A stretch of 64,000 bases of DNA from Natranaerovirga hydrolytica (GCF_004339095.1 NZ_SMGQ01000011.1:705646-769645), one strand, 5' to 3'; shown: positions 19,403 through 29,878, numbered from the stretch's first letter. The notes: a model not told the origin generated them from the sequence alone. A program made the numbers and translations.

Positions 19403-20263
19403 TTATTTTACCATCATCGTTCCGATACCTTTTTCTGTGAATATCTCTAATAATAAACTATGATCCACTCTGCCATCTAAAATATGCACTTGAGTGACGT
19501 TGTTTTTAACAGAATTAATACAACATTTTATTTTTGGAATCATCCCACCTGCGATGACACCGTCTTGAATTAATTCTTCTGCTTTATCTACTGAGATTTC
19601 AGAAATTAAAGACCTTTGGTCATAGGGATCTAATAAGACTCCTTCTACATCTGTTAAAAAGACTAACTTCTCTGCGTTCATTGCTGATGCAATGGCCCCA
19701 GCAGCATCATCTGCATTGATATTGTAACTGTCTCCATTATCGTCTAATCCAATAGGCGCAACAATAGGTATAAAATCACTTTCTAACAATACATTTAATA
19801 ATTCTGTATTGACTGTTTTAATATCACCGACAAAGCCAATGTCTTTTCCATTAATGTATTTCTTATTCACTTTTATCGTGGCACCATCTTTACCGCTAAT
19901 ACCTACAGCCTTCATGCCTTGTTGGAACATTAATTGCACCAAGCTTTTATTCACTTTTCCAGATAATATCATCTCTGCAATTTCCATTGTCTCTTCATCT
20001 GTTACACGAAAACCATCTATAAATTGACTTTGTTTATTCAGCTTACTCATCCAATAACTGATTTCTTTGCCGCCACCATGAACAATAATGGGTTTTAATC
20101 CTACCAACTTCATCAGCACAATATCTTTGATCACACTTAATTTTAAGTCGTCATCTATCATCGCACTTCCACCGTATTTGATCACAACGGTTTTTCCTGC
20201 AAATCTTTGTATATAAGGTAAGGATTCGATTAATGTCTTAGCTTTTGTTATATATTCTTCCAT
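19403..20263 (-). CDS. argB: acetylglutamate kinase
   Basis: Phosphorylates N-acetylglutamate, usually the feedback-controlled step in organisms with the acetyl cycle. The 286 residues show the amino-acid kinase fold: VIKYGGSAM near residue 28, [26 protein letters not shown] and [13 protein letters not shown] motifs, and the C-terminal [14 protein letters not shown]. The N-terminal helix ([19 protein letters not shown]) is the extra helix found in arginine-sensitive hexameric enzymes, so feedback inhibition is likely. Confidence 0.97.
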   Translation of the reverse strand: MEEYITKAKTLIESLPYIQRFAGKTVVIKYGGSAMIDDDLKLSVIKDIVLMKLVGLKPIIVHGGGKEISYWMSKLNKQSQFIDGFRVTDEETMEIAEMILSGKVNKSLVQLMFQQGMKAVGISGKDGATIKVNKKYINGKDIGFVGDIKTVNTELLNVLLESDFIPIVAPIGLDDNGDSYNINADDAAGAIASAMNAEKLVFLTDVEGVLLDPYDQRSLISEISVDKAEELIQDGVIAGGMIPKIKCCINSVKNNVTQVHILDGRVDHSLLLEIFTEKGIGTMMVK

Positions 20264-20280
20264 TTTTTCCTCCTTAAAAT

Positions 20281-21501
20281 CTATGTTCTATAATCTGCAT
20301 TAATTTTTACATAGTCATAACTTAAATCACAACCCCAAGCGGTTGCTTTTTCTCTTCCTTCTTGTAAAAATATATTTAATTTAATGTACTTATCACCTAA
20401 GATTTCTGTTGCTTCTTCTTCGCTATACCCTGTTCCCATACCGTTTTCTACTATTTTGATATTGCCTCTAGCCGTTTCAAAATAGACTTTTACTTCATCT
20501 GGATTAAAGATGGTATCCGCATATCCCATTGCACAAATGATTCTACCCCAGTTGGCATCTTCTCCATGTACAGCTGTTTTGACTAAACTAGAGCCCACAA
20601 CAGATTTAGCTAATGAAGCGGCTTGTTGTTTGTCTTTTGCACCTTCCACATTAACTTCTAATAATTTGGTAGCGCCTTCACCGTCAGCTGCTACACTCTT
20701 TGCTAAATGTATATTAATGTAATTTAATGCATCTAAAAACTTATAATAATCATCGTCTTTTGTATCAATTATTGCATTATCTGCCATCCCATTTGCCATA
20801 ATAAGCACCATATCGTTAGTTGACGTATCACCGTCAACTGAAATCATATTATAAGAATCTTGGACACTTTCTTTTAATGCTTCTTTTAATAAGTCTTTTG
20901 AAATGTTACAGTCTGTTGTAATAAATGCAAGCATTGTAGCCATATTAGGATGAATCATACCTGAGCCTTTTGATATGGATCCTATCTTCACTTTTGCACC
21001 TTTTATAAAGATTTCTACTGCAATCTCTTTTTTAAATGTATCTGTGGTCATAATTGCTTCTGCTGCGTCTACACCACTTCCTATATCTGAAGCCAGTTTA
21101 GGCACAATATCTTTTATGCCGTTACCAATAACATCCATTGGCAATTGTTTTCCAATAACCCCCGTAGAAGCCACATATACTTTATTAACATCAATTGCTA
21201 ACGCATTAGCTACCATTGTTGCCATATTTTTATTATTTTCTATACCTTCATGACCAGTACAAGCATTTGCCACACCACTGTTAATAATAATGGCCTGCCC
21301 TTCACCATCTTCTTTTATAAGTTTTTCATTCCAAAGAACAGGTGCTGCTTTTACATTATTAATGGTAAATGTTCCTGCCATATTTGCATTTTTACTTGAA
21401 AAAATCAAAGCAAGGTCTTTTCTTTTTTTCTTGATACCACAGTATATCCCTGCTGCTGAAAAACCATTTGCTGTTGTAATTCCACCATCAATTACTTTCA
21501 T
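20281..21501 (-). CDS. argJ: bifunctional ornithine acetyltransferase / glutamate N-acetyltransferase
   Basis: Recycles the acetyl group from acetylornithine to glutamate. The 406-residue precursor contains the self-cleavage site in [16 protein letters not shown] (cleavage before the Thr of ATML), which gives alpha and beta chains. The C-terminal beta chain has the [13 protein letters not shown] [13 protein letters not shown] motif and the ending [16 protein letters not shown]. With ArgJ, separate argA and argE are not essential, consistent with their absence here. Lies between argC (15-base gap) and argB (17-base gap). Confidence 0.97.
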   Translation of the reverse strand: MKVIDGGITTANGFSAAGIYCGIKKKRKDLALIFSSKNANMAGTFTINNVKAAPVLWNEKLIKEDGEGQAIIINSGVANACTGHEGIENNKNMATMVANALAIDVNKVYVASTGVIGKQLPMDVIGNGIKDIVPKLASDIGSGVDAAEAIMTTDTFKKEIAVEIFIKGAKVKIGSISKGSGMIHPNMATMLAFITTDCNISKDLLKEALKESVQDSYNMISVDGDTSTNDMVLIMANGMADNAIIDTKDDDYYKFLDALNYINIHLAKSVAADGEGATKLLEVNVEGAKDKQQAASLAKSVVGSSLVKTAVHGEDANWGRIICAMGYADTIFNPDEVKVYFETARGNIKIVENGMGTGYSEEEATEILGDKYIKLNIFLQEGREKATAWGCDLSYDYVKINADYRT

Positions 21502-21516
21502 ATAATCCTCCTTAGT

Positions 21517-22554
21517 CTACATAAATACAGGAATTTGTTCCAATCCCAAGTCTTCTTCTAAGTCATATAAAATATTTAAATTCTGTACAGCTTGACCTGC
21601 TGCACCTTTTATCAGGTTATCAATTGCACTCACAACCACAATTCGATTGGTTCTTTCATCTATTTTAAAACCGATATCACAATAATTACTGCCTTTTACC
21701 CATCTTGTTTCTGGAAAATAATCTTTATCAAGTACTCTTACAAATTTTTCTTGACTATAGTATTGATTATAGATGGCTTTAATATCATCGTAAGAATAAT
21801 TTTCTTTTAAGGTAGCATAAGCCGTTGCCAATATCCCTCTATGCATGGGTACCAAATGTGGCGTAAAATTAATAATGGTCTTTTCATCACAAGCATAACT
21901 GTATTGTTCTTCAATCTCTGCTGTATGTCTATGTGTACCAATACCATATGCTTTTGTGCTTTCATTCACTTCATTATAATGGGTGCCTAATCTTGGTGCT
22001 CTACCGGCTCCTGATACCCCTGATTTGGCATCTATCAATATGGATTGATGATCGATTAATTGTTCTTTTAATAGTGGATACACCCCTAAAATAGAAGCTG
22101 TTGGGTAGCAACCAGGATTAGCAATTAATTGTGCCTTTTTGACTTGCTCTCTATTTAATTCACATAACCCATAGACAGCATCTTTTAATAATGAAGGATT
22201 GGTATGTTCTTGATTGTACCAATTCTTATAATCCTCTTTATCTTTTAACCTAAAGTCTGCACTTAGGTCTATTATTTTAACCGTGTCTAATAAATCCTTG
22301 TTAATTAATGAAGAACTTAGTCCATGAGGTGTCGCTAAAAAAATAACGTCTACTTCCTGACACAGTTTTTCTAAATCTTGTTCAAGACAAGTTGCTTCAT
22401 ATATTTTTGTATAATTACCATAACACCTATGATAATCTTTTCCTTTATAAGTATTAGATGTAATCCAAGCAAGCTCTGCTTTTGGATGTTGTATAATTAA
22501 GCGAACAAGTTCTTGTCCTGCATAACCTGTTGCACCAACAATACCGACTTTCAT
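21517..22554 (-). CDS. argC: N-acetyl-gamma-glutamyl-phosphate reductase
   Basis: NADPH-dependent reductase (345 residues) that makes N-acetylglutamate semialdehyde; first gene of the arginine operon. The Rossmann motif VGIVGATGYAGQELVRL is at the N-terminus, the catalytic Cys is in IANPGCYPTA, and HLVPMHRGILATAY is conserved. I start at the ATG at 22554, eight bases after GGAG. A GTG nine bases upstream overlaps the ribosome site and would add only M-I-Y. A strong promoter lies about 40 bases upstream. Confidence 0.97.
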   Translation of the reverse strand: MKVGIVGATGYAGQELVRLIIQHPKAELAWITSNTYKGKDYHRCYGNYTKIYEATCLEQDLEKLCQEVDVIFLATPHGLSSSLINKDLLDTVKIIDLSADFRLKDKEDYKNWYNQEHTNPSLLKDAVYGLCELNREQVKKAQLIANPGCYPTASILGVYPLLKEQLIDHQSILIDAKSGVSGAGRAPRLGTHYNEVNESTKAYGIGTHRHTAEIEEQYSYACDEKTIINFTPHLVPMHRGILATAYATLKENYSYDDIKAIYNQYYSQEKFVRVLDKDYFPETRWVKGSNYCDIGFKIDERTNRIVVVSAIDNLIKGAAGQAVQNLNILYDLEEDLGLEQIPVFM

Positions 22555-22590
22555 ATATATCACTCCTATTTATTTCTAAGGTTTGTTATA

Positions 22591-22619
22591 ATTATACATT
22601 CTTTTTGTTATTTATTCAA
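22591..22619 (-). promoter_or_regulatory. sigma-A type promoter for argCJBD-carAB
   Basis: Minus-strand TTGAAT (22614-22619) and a perfect TATAAT (22591-22596) with exactly 17 bases between them. The transcript would start about 30 bases before the argC ATG. No clear ArgR box was recognised around it. Confidence 0.75.
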
Positions 22620-22741
22620 GCATAATATTTCATAAAATTATTTTATTATAAATTATATTTTAGTTATATTTTATCTGTCTTTATATTGATTTTATCTCCT
22701 GAGCATTTCATAAAAAACATTAGATAATTTTATTTTTTTGC

Positions 22742-22781
22742 TTGCATATTTTTTAATTTTAATGTATATTTATTATATAAT
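22742..22781 (+). promoter_or_regulatory. probable promoter for argGH
   Basis: TTGCAT (22742-22747) and TATATT (22765-22770) have a 17-base spacer; a second TATAAT is at 22776-22781. Transcription from here would give a leader of almost 300 bases containing both structured repeats. A further TATAAT-like sequence close to argG (about 23030) lacks a -35 match. Confidence 0.5.
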
Positions 22782-22827
22782 ATTTTAACAAATGGGTGTT
22801 TTTATTAAGACACCAAAACACTATTGA

Positions 22828-22922
22828 TATGAAAGTCTAATTTGCAAACTTACTCGTAAGGATTTGGAAATTAAACTTTCAGCGAAACTTGTGTCTCTTG
22901 CGCCAGCAAGAGGCATAAGTTG
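22828..22922 (+). repeat. structured two-hairpin repeat, copy 1 (argG leader)
   Basis: The first module is a stem GAAAGT...ACTTTC enclosing TAATTT, GCAAA, a small hairpin CTTAC-TC-GTAAG, then GGATTTGG and AAATTA. The second hairpin pairs AACTT (22886-22890) with AAGTT (22917-22921) and, inside, CTCTTGC with GCAAGAG. It is followed 8 bases later by copy 2. No match to a known riboswitch consensus was recognised. Confidence 0.65.
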
Positions 22923-22928
22923 AGTTAA

Positions 22929-23028
22929 TATGAAAGTCTAATTTGCAAACTTACTCGTAAGGATTTGGAGATGACACTTTCATTGATAACCTGTGTAGCT
23001 ACTGATTTAGAGCTACATAGGTCAGGTT
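22929..23028 (+). repeat. structured two-hairpin repeat, copy 2 (argG leader)
   Basis: The first about 45 bases are nearly identical to copy 1, which starts 101 bases upstream. The second hairpin has different bases but keeps pairing: AACCTG pairs with CAGGTT, and TGTAGCT with AGCTACA. The copy ends about 40 bases before the argG ATG, so it may sit in the mRNA leader. Confidence 0.65.
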
Positions 23029-23067
23029 GATATAATAAGAGATTGTTAATTAGAAAGGAGTTTTTTT

Positions 23068-24279
23068 ATGCAAAAAAAAGTAATATTGGCTTATTCTGGT
23101 GGTTTGGATACGACAACCATTATACCTTGGTTAAAAGAAAATTATGATTATGAGGTTATCTGTGTTTGTATAGATGTAGGACAGGGACAAGAAATTGAAG
23201 GCTTAGAAGAACGTGCATTAGCTTCTGGCGCTAGTAAATTATACATAGAAGATCTTAAAGATGAATTTGTAGAAGATTTTGTATGGCCTACTCTTAAAGC
23301 TCAAGCCATTTATGAAAATAAATATTTATTAGGTACTTCCATTGCAAGACCATTAATTTCAAAAAGATTGGTAGAAATTGCGAAAAAAGAACAAGCCGAA
23401 GCCATTTGCCATGGTGCTACTGGTAAAGGTAATGATCAAGTGCGTTTTGAGTTAACCATTAAAGCTTTAGCGCCTGAGTTAAAAATCATTGCGCCTTGGA
23501 GAATATGGGATATTAAATCTCGTGAAGATGCCATTGAATATTGTAGAGATCATGGTATAGACTTACCTTTTAGTGTAGAAACTAGTTATAGTAGAGATAG
23601 AAACCTATGGCACTTAAGTCACGAAGGTTTAGAATTAGAAGATATTGGTATTGAACCCGATTATGACAAATTATTACAACTATCTGTTTCACCTGAAAAA
23701 GCACCTGATACTCCTGAGTATATTGAATTAGAATTTGATAAAGGGATACCTGTTGCGTTAAATGGTGAAAAACTTGCTGGCGTTGCTATGATTGAAAAAC
23801 TTAATGCTTTAGGTGGCAAACATGGTATCGGTACCATTGATTTATTAGAAAATCGTGTAGTTGGTATGAAATCACGTGGAATATACGAAACGCCAGGTGG
23901 AACGATTTTATACGCAGCACATAGTAAAATGGAAGAACTTTGTTTAGACAAACAAACCATTGCTTATAAATCAACTATCGCTATAAAATATGCTGAATTA
24001 ATATACAGCGGCGAATGGTATACACCTTTAAGAGAAGCTTTAGAAGCTTTTGTTAATGAAACTCAAAAAACCGTTACTGGAAAAGTAAAATTAAAACTAT
24101 ACAAAGGTAATATTATCCCTGCTGGTGCTTCTTCTGATTATTCATTATATAGTGAGTCTTTAGCAAGTTTTGCAACAGGTGATTTATACAACCACCACGA
24201 TGCTGAAGGATTTATTAATCTATTTGGCTTACCTTTAAAAGTAAGAGCTATGTTATTAAACGATAAAAATGATCAATAG
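23068..24279 (+). CDS. argG: argininosuccinate synthase
   Basis: ATP-dependent ligation of citrulline and aspartate, the seventh step of arginine synthesis. It has 403 residues. The N-terminal P-loop reads [16 protein letters not shown], followed by [13 protein letters not shown] and the WGRDRNLW-like [20 protein letters not shown] segment typical of the family. Strong AAAGGAG ribosome site. It is divergent from argC and followed by argH after 18 bases. The long leader with two structured repeats suggests control at RNA level, but this is inference. Confidence 0.97.
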   Translation: MQKKVILAYSGGLDTTTIIPWLKENYDYEVICVCIDVGQGQEIEGLEERALASGASKLYIEDLKDEFVEDFVWPTLKAQAIYENKYLLGTSIARPLISKRLVEIAKKEQAEAICHGATGKGNDQVRFELTIKALAPELKIIAPWRIWDIKSREDAIEYCRDHGIDLPFSVETSYSRDRNLWHLSHEGLELEDIGIEPDYDKLLQLSVSPEKAPDTPEYIELEFDKGIPVALNGEKLAGVAMIEKLNALGGKHGIGTIDLLENRVVGMKSRGIYETPGGTILYAAHSKMEELCLDKQTIAYKSTIAIKYAELIYSGEWYTPLREALEAFVNETQKTVTGKVKLKLYKGNIIPAGASSDYSLYSESLASFATGDLYNHHDAEGFINLFGLPLKVRAMLLNDKNDQ

Positions 24280-24297
24280 AAAGAGGGTTATCCATTT

Positions 24298-25674
24298 ATG
24301 AAACTGTGGGGCGGACGCTTTACTAAAAAAACAGATTCCCTTGTTCATGAATTTAATACTTCTATTAACTTTGATAAAAGAATGTATGCTTATGATATTA
24401 AAGGAAGTATTGCTCATGTAACAATGTTAGCGAAACAAGACATTATAACAAAAGAAGAAGCAGATGAAATTGAAAAAGGGCTGCTTAGCATTCTTGAAGA
24501 TATAGACAATGGCTCATTAGAAATTGATGGTTCTTTTGAAGACATTCATAGTTTTATTGAATCTACTTTAATAAGTAGAATTGGGGATACTGGAAAAAAA
24601 CTTCATACGGGTCGAAGTAGAAATGACCAAGTTATTTTAGATATGAAACTTTATACACGTGATGAAATAAAAGAAATTGACCATTTGCTTAAGAATTTAT
24701 TAGAAGTGTTATTGAAAGTGAGTCAAAATCATACAAAAACCATCATGCCAGGCTTTACTCATTTACAAAAAGCCCAACCCATTACATTAGCACACCATTT
24801 TATGGCGTATTTTGAAATGTTTAAAAGAGACCGTTCTAGATTAAAAGATATCTTTGAGCGTATGAATGAATTGCCACTGGGATCAGGTGCTTTAGCGGGT
24901 ACTACTTTTCCAATTGATAGAGAATATGTGGCTACTTTATTAGACTTTAAAGGCGTAACCCTAAATAGTATGGATTCTGTTTCAGATAGAGACTTTTTAG
25001 TTGAGTTATTAAATGCAATCTCTTTAATCATGATGCATCTCAGTAGATTTTGTGAAGAAATCATTATTTGGAGCTCCGATGATTACAAATATATTGAATT
25101 AGATGATGCCTATAGTACAGGTAGTAGCATTATGCCACAAAAGAAAAATCCTGATATTGCAGAACTGGTTAGAGGTAAAACAGGTCGCGTATATGGTGCT
25201 TTAATGAGCTTATTAACGACTTTAAAAGGCTTGCCATTAGCATACAACAAAGATATGCAAGAGGATAAAGAACTTGTTTTTGATGCCATTGATACGGTAA
25301 AGACCAGTTTATTATTATTTGCACCAATGATTGATACAATGACTTTTAATAAAGACACTATGTATAAAAGTTGTCAAAATGGCTTTACCAATGCAACGGA
25401 TGTTGCTGATTATTTGGTTGTCAAATCCATACCTTTTAGAGATGCTCATGGCATTGTTGGTCAATTGGTTTTACATTGTATAAATCATCATAAAAGCTTA
25501 GATGAATTGTCTTTAGAAGAATATCAATCCATTCACCCAATTTTTGAAGAAGATATTTATGAAGCAATCTCCTTAGAAACTTGTGTCAATAAAAGAACTT
25601 CTATTGGTGGACCATCTGAAGAATCCATGAATAAAGTTATAGCTATAAATGAAACTTATTTAAAGAATAATTAA
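24298..25674 (+). CDS. argH: argininosuccinate lyase
   Basis: Splits argininosuccinate into arginine and fumarate. The 458 residues start [13 protein letters not shown], the standard ArgH N-terminus. The fumarase/aspartase-superfamily signature [12 protein letters not shown] contains the catalytic loop, and [10 protein letters not shown] and TGFTNATD-type segments are present. Operon with argG; a strong terminator follows. Confidence 0.98.
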   Translation: MKLWGGRFTKKTDSLVHEFNTSINFDKRMYAYDIKGSIAHVTMLAKQDIITKEEADEIEKGLLSILEDIDNGSLEIDGSFEDIHSFIESTLISRIGDTGKKLHTGRSRNDQVILDMKLYTRDEIKEIDHLLKNLLEVLLKVSQNHTKTIMPGFTHLQKAQPITLAHHFMAYFEMFKRDRSRLKDIFERMNELPLGSGALAGTTFPIDREYVATLLDFKGVTLNSMDSVSDRDFLVELLNAISLIMMHLSRFCEEIIIWSSDDYKYIELDDAYSTGSSIMPQKKNPDIAELVRGKTGRVYGALMSLLTTLKGLPLAYNKDMQEDKELVFDAIDTVKTSLLLFAPMIDTMTFNKDTMYKSCQNGFTNATDVADYLVVKSIPFRDAHGIVGQLVLHCINHHKSLDELSLEEYQSIHPIFEEDIYEAISLETCVNKRTSIGGPSEESMNKVIAINETYLKNN

Positions 25675-25688
25675 TAATATAATTTACT

Positions 25689-25729
25689 AAAAAATGTGTC
25701 TTAGAATAATTTCTAAGACACATTTTTTT
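25689..25729. terminator. bidirectional terminator between argH and mscS
   Basis: A 15-bp perfect stem (AAATGTGTCTTAGAA and its complement) with a 5-base loop, flanked by A-run and T-run, sits between two convergent genes and ends at the mscS stop. Confidence 0.85.
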
Positions 25730-26597
25730 AGTCTTCTTTTTTTAAATGCACATCCATTTGAGGGTAAGGAATATTAATACCTACTTCATCGAATTTTATT
25801 TTAACTTTCTCTATAAGATCAAAACGTGTTGGCCATAAATCCCCGCTATTAACCCATACTCTTACAGAAAAGTCTACAGAACTATCATTTAACTCAACTA
25901 AGTACACAACAGGTTCTGGGTCTTCTAATACAGCTGGATGTTCTTTAACAATTGTGTGTAATATCTCTTTTACTTTTAACACATCATCTTTATACCCGAC
26001 TCCAAAAGTCAAATCCAATCTTCTTGTATCATTCTTTGAAAAATTCGTGATGGTATTATTAGATAAAATACCATTAGGAATGACTTCTACTTTATTATCA
26101 ATGGTTTTTAATGTTGTATAAAAAATATCAATAGATTCCACTGTTCCCATTTTCCCACTACCACTTTCCTCTATAAAATCACCAATGGAAAAAGGTCTTA
26201 GAACAAGAATTAAAACGCCACCTGCAAAGTTAGACAAACTCCCTTGTAATGCTAAACCGACCGCCAAACCAGCTGCACCTAATACGGCTACAAAAGAGGC
26301 CATTGGTACACCTAATACACTAACGACAACTACAAATAATATTAACTTTAAAGCTATACTTATTAAGGATAATAAAAACCCTTTTACTGCATCATCCATT
26401 TGGTAATTATTGAACACTTTACGTGTTATTTTACTGATATATTTAATCACTTTCAAACCAATAAATAGAATGACCAATGCAGCAATAATCTTCATACCGT
26501 ATTCAATTATATACCCTATAAAACTATCTTTAATATTTGCAAAAGAATAGGATTGAATGGATGCATTAAAAATACTGCTAAATATTTGCTGAATCAT
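25728..26597 (-). CDS. mscS: MscS-family mechanosensitive channel
   Basis: Small-conductance pressure-release channel (289 residues, the size of E. coli MscS). Three N-terminal transmembrane helices are visible; the pore helix TM3 has the Gly/Ala-rich GLAVGLALQGSLSNFAGGV followed by RPFSIGDFIE. The cytoplasmic beta domain has IPNGILSNNTITNFS and ends in the mixed C-terminal domain (YPQMDVHLKKED). Monocistronic, with its own near-consensus promoter. Confidence 0.96.
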   Translation of the reverse strand: MIQQIFSSIFNASIQSYSFANIKDSFIGYIIEYGMKIIAALVILFIGLKVIKYISKITRKVFNNYQMDDAVKGFLLSLISIALKLILFVVVVSVLGVPMASFVAVLGAAGLAVGLALQGSLSNFAGGVLILVLRPFSIGDFIEESGSGKMGTVESIDIFYTTLKTIDNKVEVIPNGILSNNTITNFSKNDTRRLDLTFGVGYKDDVLKVKEILHTIVKEHPAVLEDPEPVVYLVELNDSSVDFSVRVWVNSGDLWPTRFDLIEKVKIKFDEVGINIPYPQMDVHLKKED

Positions 26598-26639
26598 AAA
26601 AACACCTCTCTTAAGTCTTTAGACTACTTACATAATACC

Positions 26640-26668
26640 ATTATATAGCAAATGCCTTTTTATATCAA
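26640..26668 (-). promoter_or_regulatory. near-consensus promoter for mscS
   Basis: Minus-strand TTGATA (26663-26668) and TATAAT (26640-26645) with a 17-base spacer, about 45 bases before the mscS ATG. It starts right after the downstream-neighbour terminator hairpin. Confidence 0.75.
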
Positions 26669-26669
26669 C

Positions 26670-26710
26670 ATATAAGCAGATGGTAGATATCATCTACCAT
26701 CTGCTTATAT
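26670..26710 (-). terminator. terminator of the SLH glycosidase gene
   Basis: A 41-base perfect palindrome (19-bp stem, 3-base loop) beginning one base after the stop codon of the SLH protein. The T-run afterwards is poor (ATCAACATATAAAA on the minus strand), so it may act mainly as an mRNA-end stabiliser. Confidence 0.65.
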
Positions 26711-29700
26711 TTACATTTCATTTAATATATTGTATATAATAACTGCTGTTTCTGCCCTAAGTGCATTATTAACTGGTTTAAAAGTCTTATCTGGGTACCC
26801 ATTAATAACATCTGCCTTATACAATGCTTCTACTGCCTCTACAGCAAAACCTGAAATTTCATCTGTATCTAATAAGCTTTCTTTATCTGGGTTATTGCTT
26901 AATTCTTGATTGGTTATTTTTAAAGCGTTATGAACCATTACTGATAATTCTTGTCTTGTAATTAAGTCATCTCCTCTAAACGTACCATCTTCATACCCAC
27001 TAACAATCCCATTAGACGTTGCTATATCAACATAGTTTGCATACCATTCATCTCCCGTAAGGTCATTAAATTCTAAAGCATTTTCTGTGCCTGTTAGCTC
27101 AAATAACCTTACCACTAATGTTGCCACTTCTGCTCTTGTTATATTATCTAGGGGAGCAAATAGATTATTACCTTTTCCACTAACGATACCTTTATTAGCC
27201 AATTCTAATATAGCTTGTTGTGCCCAAAAATCTTTAGGTACATCTGTAAAATGGATTTGATCTGATTTTTTCACTGTAAATGTCCATTCCATTTTAGTTT
27301 CGTTGTTTTCATCATCTGTGATGGATAGATTGATATTATAAGTTCCATCTTCTAATGGCCTATCTAGTTGATAACTAACCAAACCATTTTCTGGATTATA
27401 TTGGTGTTCTACTAAATTATTGTTAACATAAAGTTTTATGGTAGATGATTCAACATTTTCAACATATGCATATATTTCTTGAACTTCAGATTCAATTAAT
27501 TGATTATGGAACGGATAATAGTTTAATATTTCTGGTAAAGTACTCTCTACTTCGTCACCATATAATACTCTTATATCATCAATAAATAAACTGCCTTTGT
27601 TTTTGCCATTATCATTTATTCCCATATATCGAATAAGTGTATCCATTTTGAGTGGTAAGGTTTTACCTTGTGGAATTTCTGCTTCTAGATACTTCCACCC
27701 TTCAAAGTCAATTCCTGTTGATGAATCTACAAAATCAATGTTAAAGATATTATTATTACCATCTCTTAATTGTGTTCTTAACCAATTGCCACTTCCATCA
27801 CCATATACCCACATACCGATTTTTGTTGGGTAACCTTCTAACGTAATCATTTGATTATCTTTCGGCTCTACATATACACCTGATGTACCTGAAGTTTCCG
27901 TAAAATCATAATCTAGTCTTAAAGATTGGTTACCTGATTTTACATATTTTGCATTGGTTTCTTCGCTGATAGCAACTTGTTTGTAATTAATACCTGAAAC
28001 CTTCCACTTCTCTAATATATCTGTTTCAAAATCCTCTAAATCTATTGGATCTCTTCCCACCGTTACTTTAACCGTTGATTCGATAATATTTCCATTTATT
28101 GGATTGGTGTATCGCGCAATCACTGTGCCTTTTTCATTGGCATATTGAGTGCCTTTAAAAAATCCATTTTCATCAATGGTTCCAATATCCCCTTCTACAA
28201 TCCATTCAAAAGAATCGTTTGAAGCTAATATTTTTTCACCATTTCGTAATGCTGTGGCTTCAAATTGTCTTGTTCCATTACTGCCTAACCATAATTCTTG
28301 ATCTGAATTTAATCTTAAATGCGTTAAGTCAGCCACAACCTCAACTGGTGTGCTACCATAAATTTCATCTGATAATGCCCATATTTGTCCTTCGCCAGCA
28401 TGATCCATACTTGCTATAAATTTACCATTGGCATCTATTTTGCCTAAATCATTGTCTACTGACCATAATACCTCTCCATCATAATCTACTGGATAGTAAC
28501 TATTATCTAAAGGCGTATACGTATACTGATATTCATTTCCTACTAATATATTGACTCTGTCTTGATGTATATAAAACATTGATGCCTCTCCATCAAGAGA
28601 TTTATCCACTAAAAGTATGTTATTTGCAACACGTCTTTCACTACCATCTGAAGGGTTATTAAGTACTGTTGGACTTTTCTCTCCAGGTAATCTTGCTACC
28701 ATAGTAGCAGAACCTCCACCATCTAAATTGATGGCATTCACTGCACCTAAATCTTTCATCATCGTACCCAACTCTTTTAATGTCACACCTTCACTAATAC
28801 CTCTAGACCTTCCATCTACTTGTAACATAATAATTTTTCCTTCTTCTGTTACCCCTATTGCTGATCTAGGATGTAATGCTGTTGTACTATTAGATGTAAC
28901 TTGTCCATTTGATACAATTAACTCTTGTCCACCAATTGCCATTGTTACATCTTGCCACTTTTCTTCTAATTCTGTATAGACCATTACATAATCGTCTATT
29001 TCTATAGTAGCCAATTGTTCTTTGTATTGTCCAATGGCTGATAAAACAATTTGATTCTCTTTAATTGGTGTATTGTTAGCATTTTCTCTTTTTCCTACTA
29101 ATTGTAAAAGAATCTGTTTTGTATTTGTTTCTTCATCTAATTCATCACTTGTTAATTCATCTTCTATTTCTTCTGTTGCCTCTATCTCATCTTCACTATT
29201 AAGAGTCTCTTCATATAAGCTTTCTTCTACAATCTCAAATATATACTCATCTCTTTCACCGCTGGTTTTAGTAGAAGTATAAAAATCATTATTAAATAGT
29301 ATTAATGAATGACTCTCAAGAGGCAACCGATTAATGTGTGTTATATTGACAATGCTGTCTTCTAAAATCAATTTGCTACTCATTTTAGGGCTTTTACCTG
29401 CAATAACTTCATTATTACTTTTAATACCAAAAGCATACCAATCGGTTGGCGGACTAGAAATTAATTCACCTTGATTGATAAACAGACCTACTGGTATACC
29501 TGTTACTGTATGATAAAAGTCTCCATTAATACCTGCAATGACTCTATTGCCATTATAATTACGACTGATAGCCGCATTGCTTAATCTTTCAAAACCGTAA
29601 ACATGTCCATAGCTTTTAACCACTTGCAGTTCTAGATTTGGATTTTTATTCAAATCAAATTCTACATAATGAACTTTTTCTGGTTTGTTATTAAAAATCA

Positions 29701-29878
29701 TATCGTACCAATGATAAGTTACCTCATCACCAATAATATGACTGTTTTGCTCAATAATATTTGTAAATGAACGGGCACTGACTGATGTCATCATTCCATT
29801 TATAGGGTTAACTACTGTTGCTATAAGTAAAGTTATTATTAAAAGTATTGTTAAATTAAATCTACATCTTCTTTTCAT
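26711..29878 (-). CDS. S-layer-anchored phosphodiester glycosidase
   Basis: Large secreted surface protein, 1055 residues from the ATG at 29878, which has GGAGG upstream; longer in-frame starts lack one. A signal peptide (about 1-35) is followed by a phosphodiester glycosidase (NAGPA/DUF2233) domain with the hallmark AINLDGGGSATMV and SRGISEGVTLKEL, which in characterised homologues removes sugars linked through a phosphodiester. An acidic insert lies near 225-260. Ig-like (Big-type) segments follow, then a carbohydrate-binding-like beta-sandwich (about 620-770) and another Ig-like domain. Three SLH repeats close the protein at about 885-1050 (each TDVP/NDL...W...A...GI-SG... type), for non-covalent wall binding. 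The natural substrate, perhaps a wall polymer or exopolysaccharide, is unknown. Confidence 0.9.
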   Translation of the reverse strand: MKRRCRFNLTILLIITLLIATVVNPINGMMTSVSARSFTNIIEQNSHIIGDEVTYHWYDMIFNNKPEKVHYVEFDLNKNPNLELQVVKSYGHVYGFERLSNAAISRNYNGNRVIAGINGDFYHTVTGIPVGLFINQGELISSPPTDWYAFGIKSNNEVIAGKSPKMSSKLILEDSIVNITHINRLPLESHSLILFNNDFYTSTKTSGERDEYIFEIVEESLYEETLNSEDEIEATEEIEDELTSDELDEETNTKQILLQLVGKRENANNTPIKENQIVLSAIGQYKEQLATIEIDDYVMVYTELEEKWQDVTMAIGGQELIVSNGQVTSNSTTALHPRSAIGVTEEGKIIMLQVDGRSRGISEGVTLKELGTMMKDLGAVNAINLDGGGSATMVARLPGEKSPTVLNNPSDGSERRVANNILLVDKSLDGEASMFYIHQDRVNILVGNEYQYTYTPLDNSYYPVDYDGEVLWSVDNDLGKIDANGKFIASMDHAGEGQIWALSDEIYGSTPVEVVADLTHLRLNSDQELWLGSNGTRQFEATALRNGEKILASNDSFEWIVEGDIGTIDENGFFKGTQYANEKGTVIARYTNPINGNIIESTVKVTVGRDPIDLEDFETDILEKWKVSGINYKQVAISEETNAKYVKSGNQSLRLDYDFTETSGTSGVYVEPKDNQMITLEGYPTKIGMWVYGDGSGNWLRTQLRDGNNNIFNIDFVDSSTGIDFEGWKYLEAEIPQGKTLPLKMDTLIRYMGINDNGKNKGSLFIDDIRVLYGDEVESTLPEILNYYPFHNQLIESEVQEIYAYVENVESSTIKLYVNNNLVEHQYNPENGLVSYQLDRPLEDGTYNINLSITDDENNETKMEWTFTVKKSDQIHFTDVPKDFWAQQAILELANKGIVSGKGNNLFAPLDNITRAEVATLVVRLFELTGTENALEFNDLTGDEWYANYVDIATSNGIVSGYEDGTFRGDDLITRQELSVMVHNALKITNQELSNNPDKESLLDTDEISGFAVEAVEALYKADVINGYPDKTFKPVNNALRAETAVIIYNILNEM

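Noticed and set aside
22564..22640. ArgR/AhrC box near the argC promoter
   Set aside because: Some TTGAATAAAT and ATGAAATATT half-site likeness exists, but the region is too AT-rich for a convincing operator.
22828..23028. Two direct repeats considered as a CRISPR array
   Set aside because: Only two units, spacing about 100 bases, repeats fold into imperfect hairpins, and no cas genes are near.
22828..23028. Argued as a cyclic-di-GMP-I (GEMM) riboswitch because of GCAAAC before a hairpin
   Set aside because: The conserved GEMM parts ACGCACAGGG and GGGACGCAAAGCC and the tetraloop receptor are absent.
28617..28979. 120-codon plus-strand open frame
   Set aside because: Antisense to the conserved glycosidase domain of the SLH protein; no start signals.
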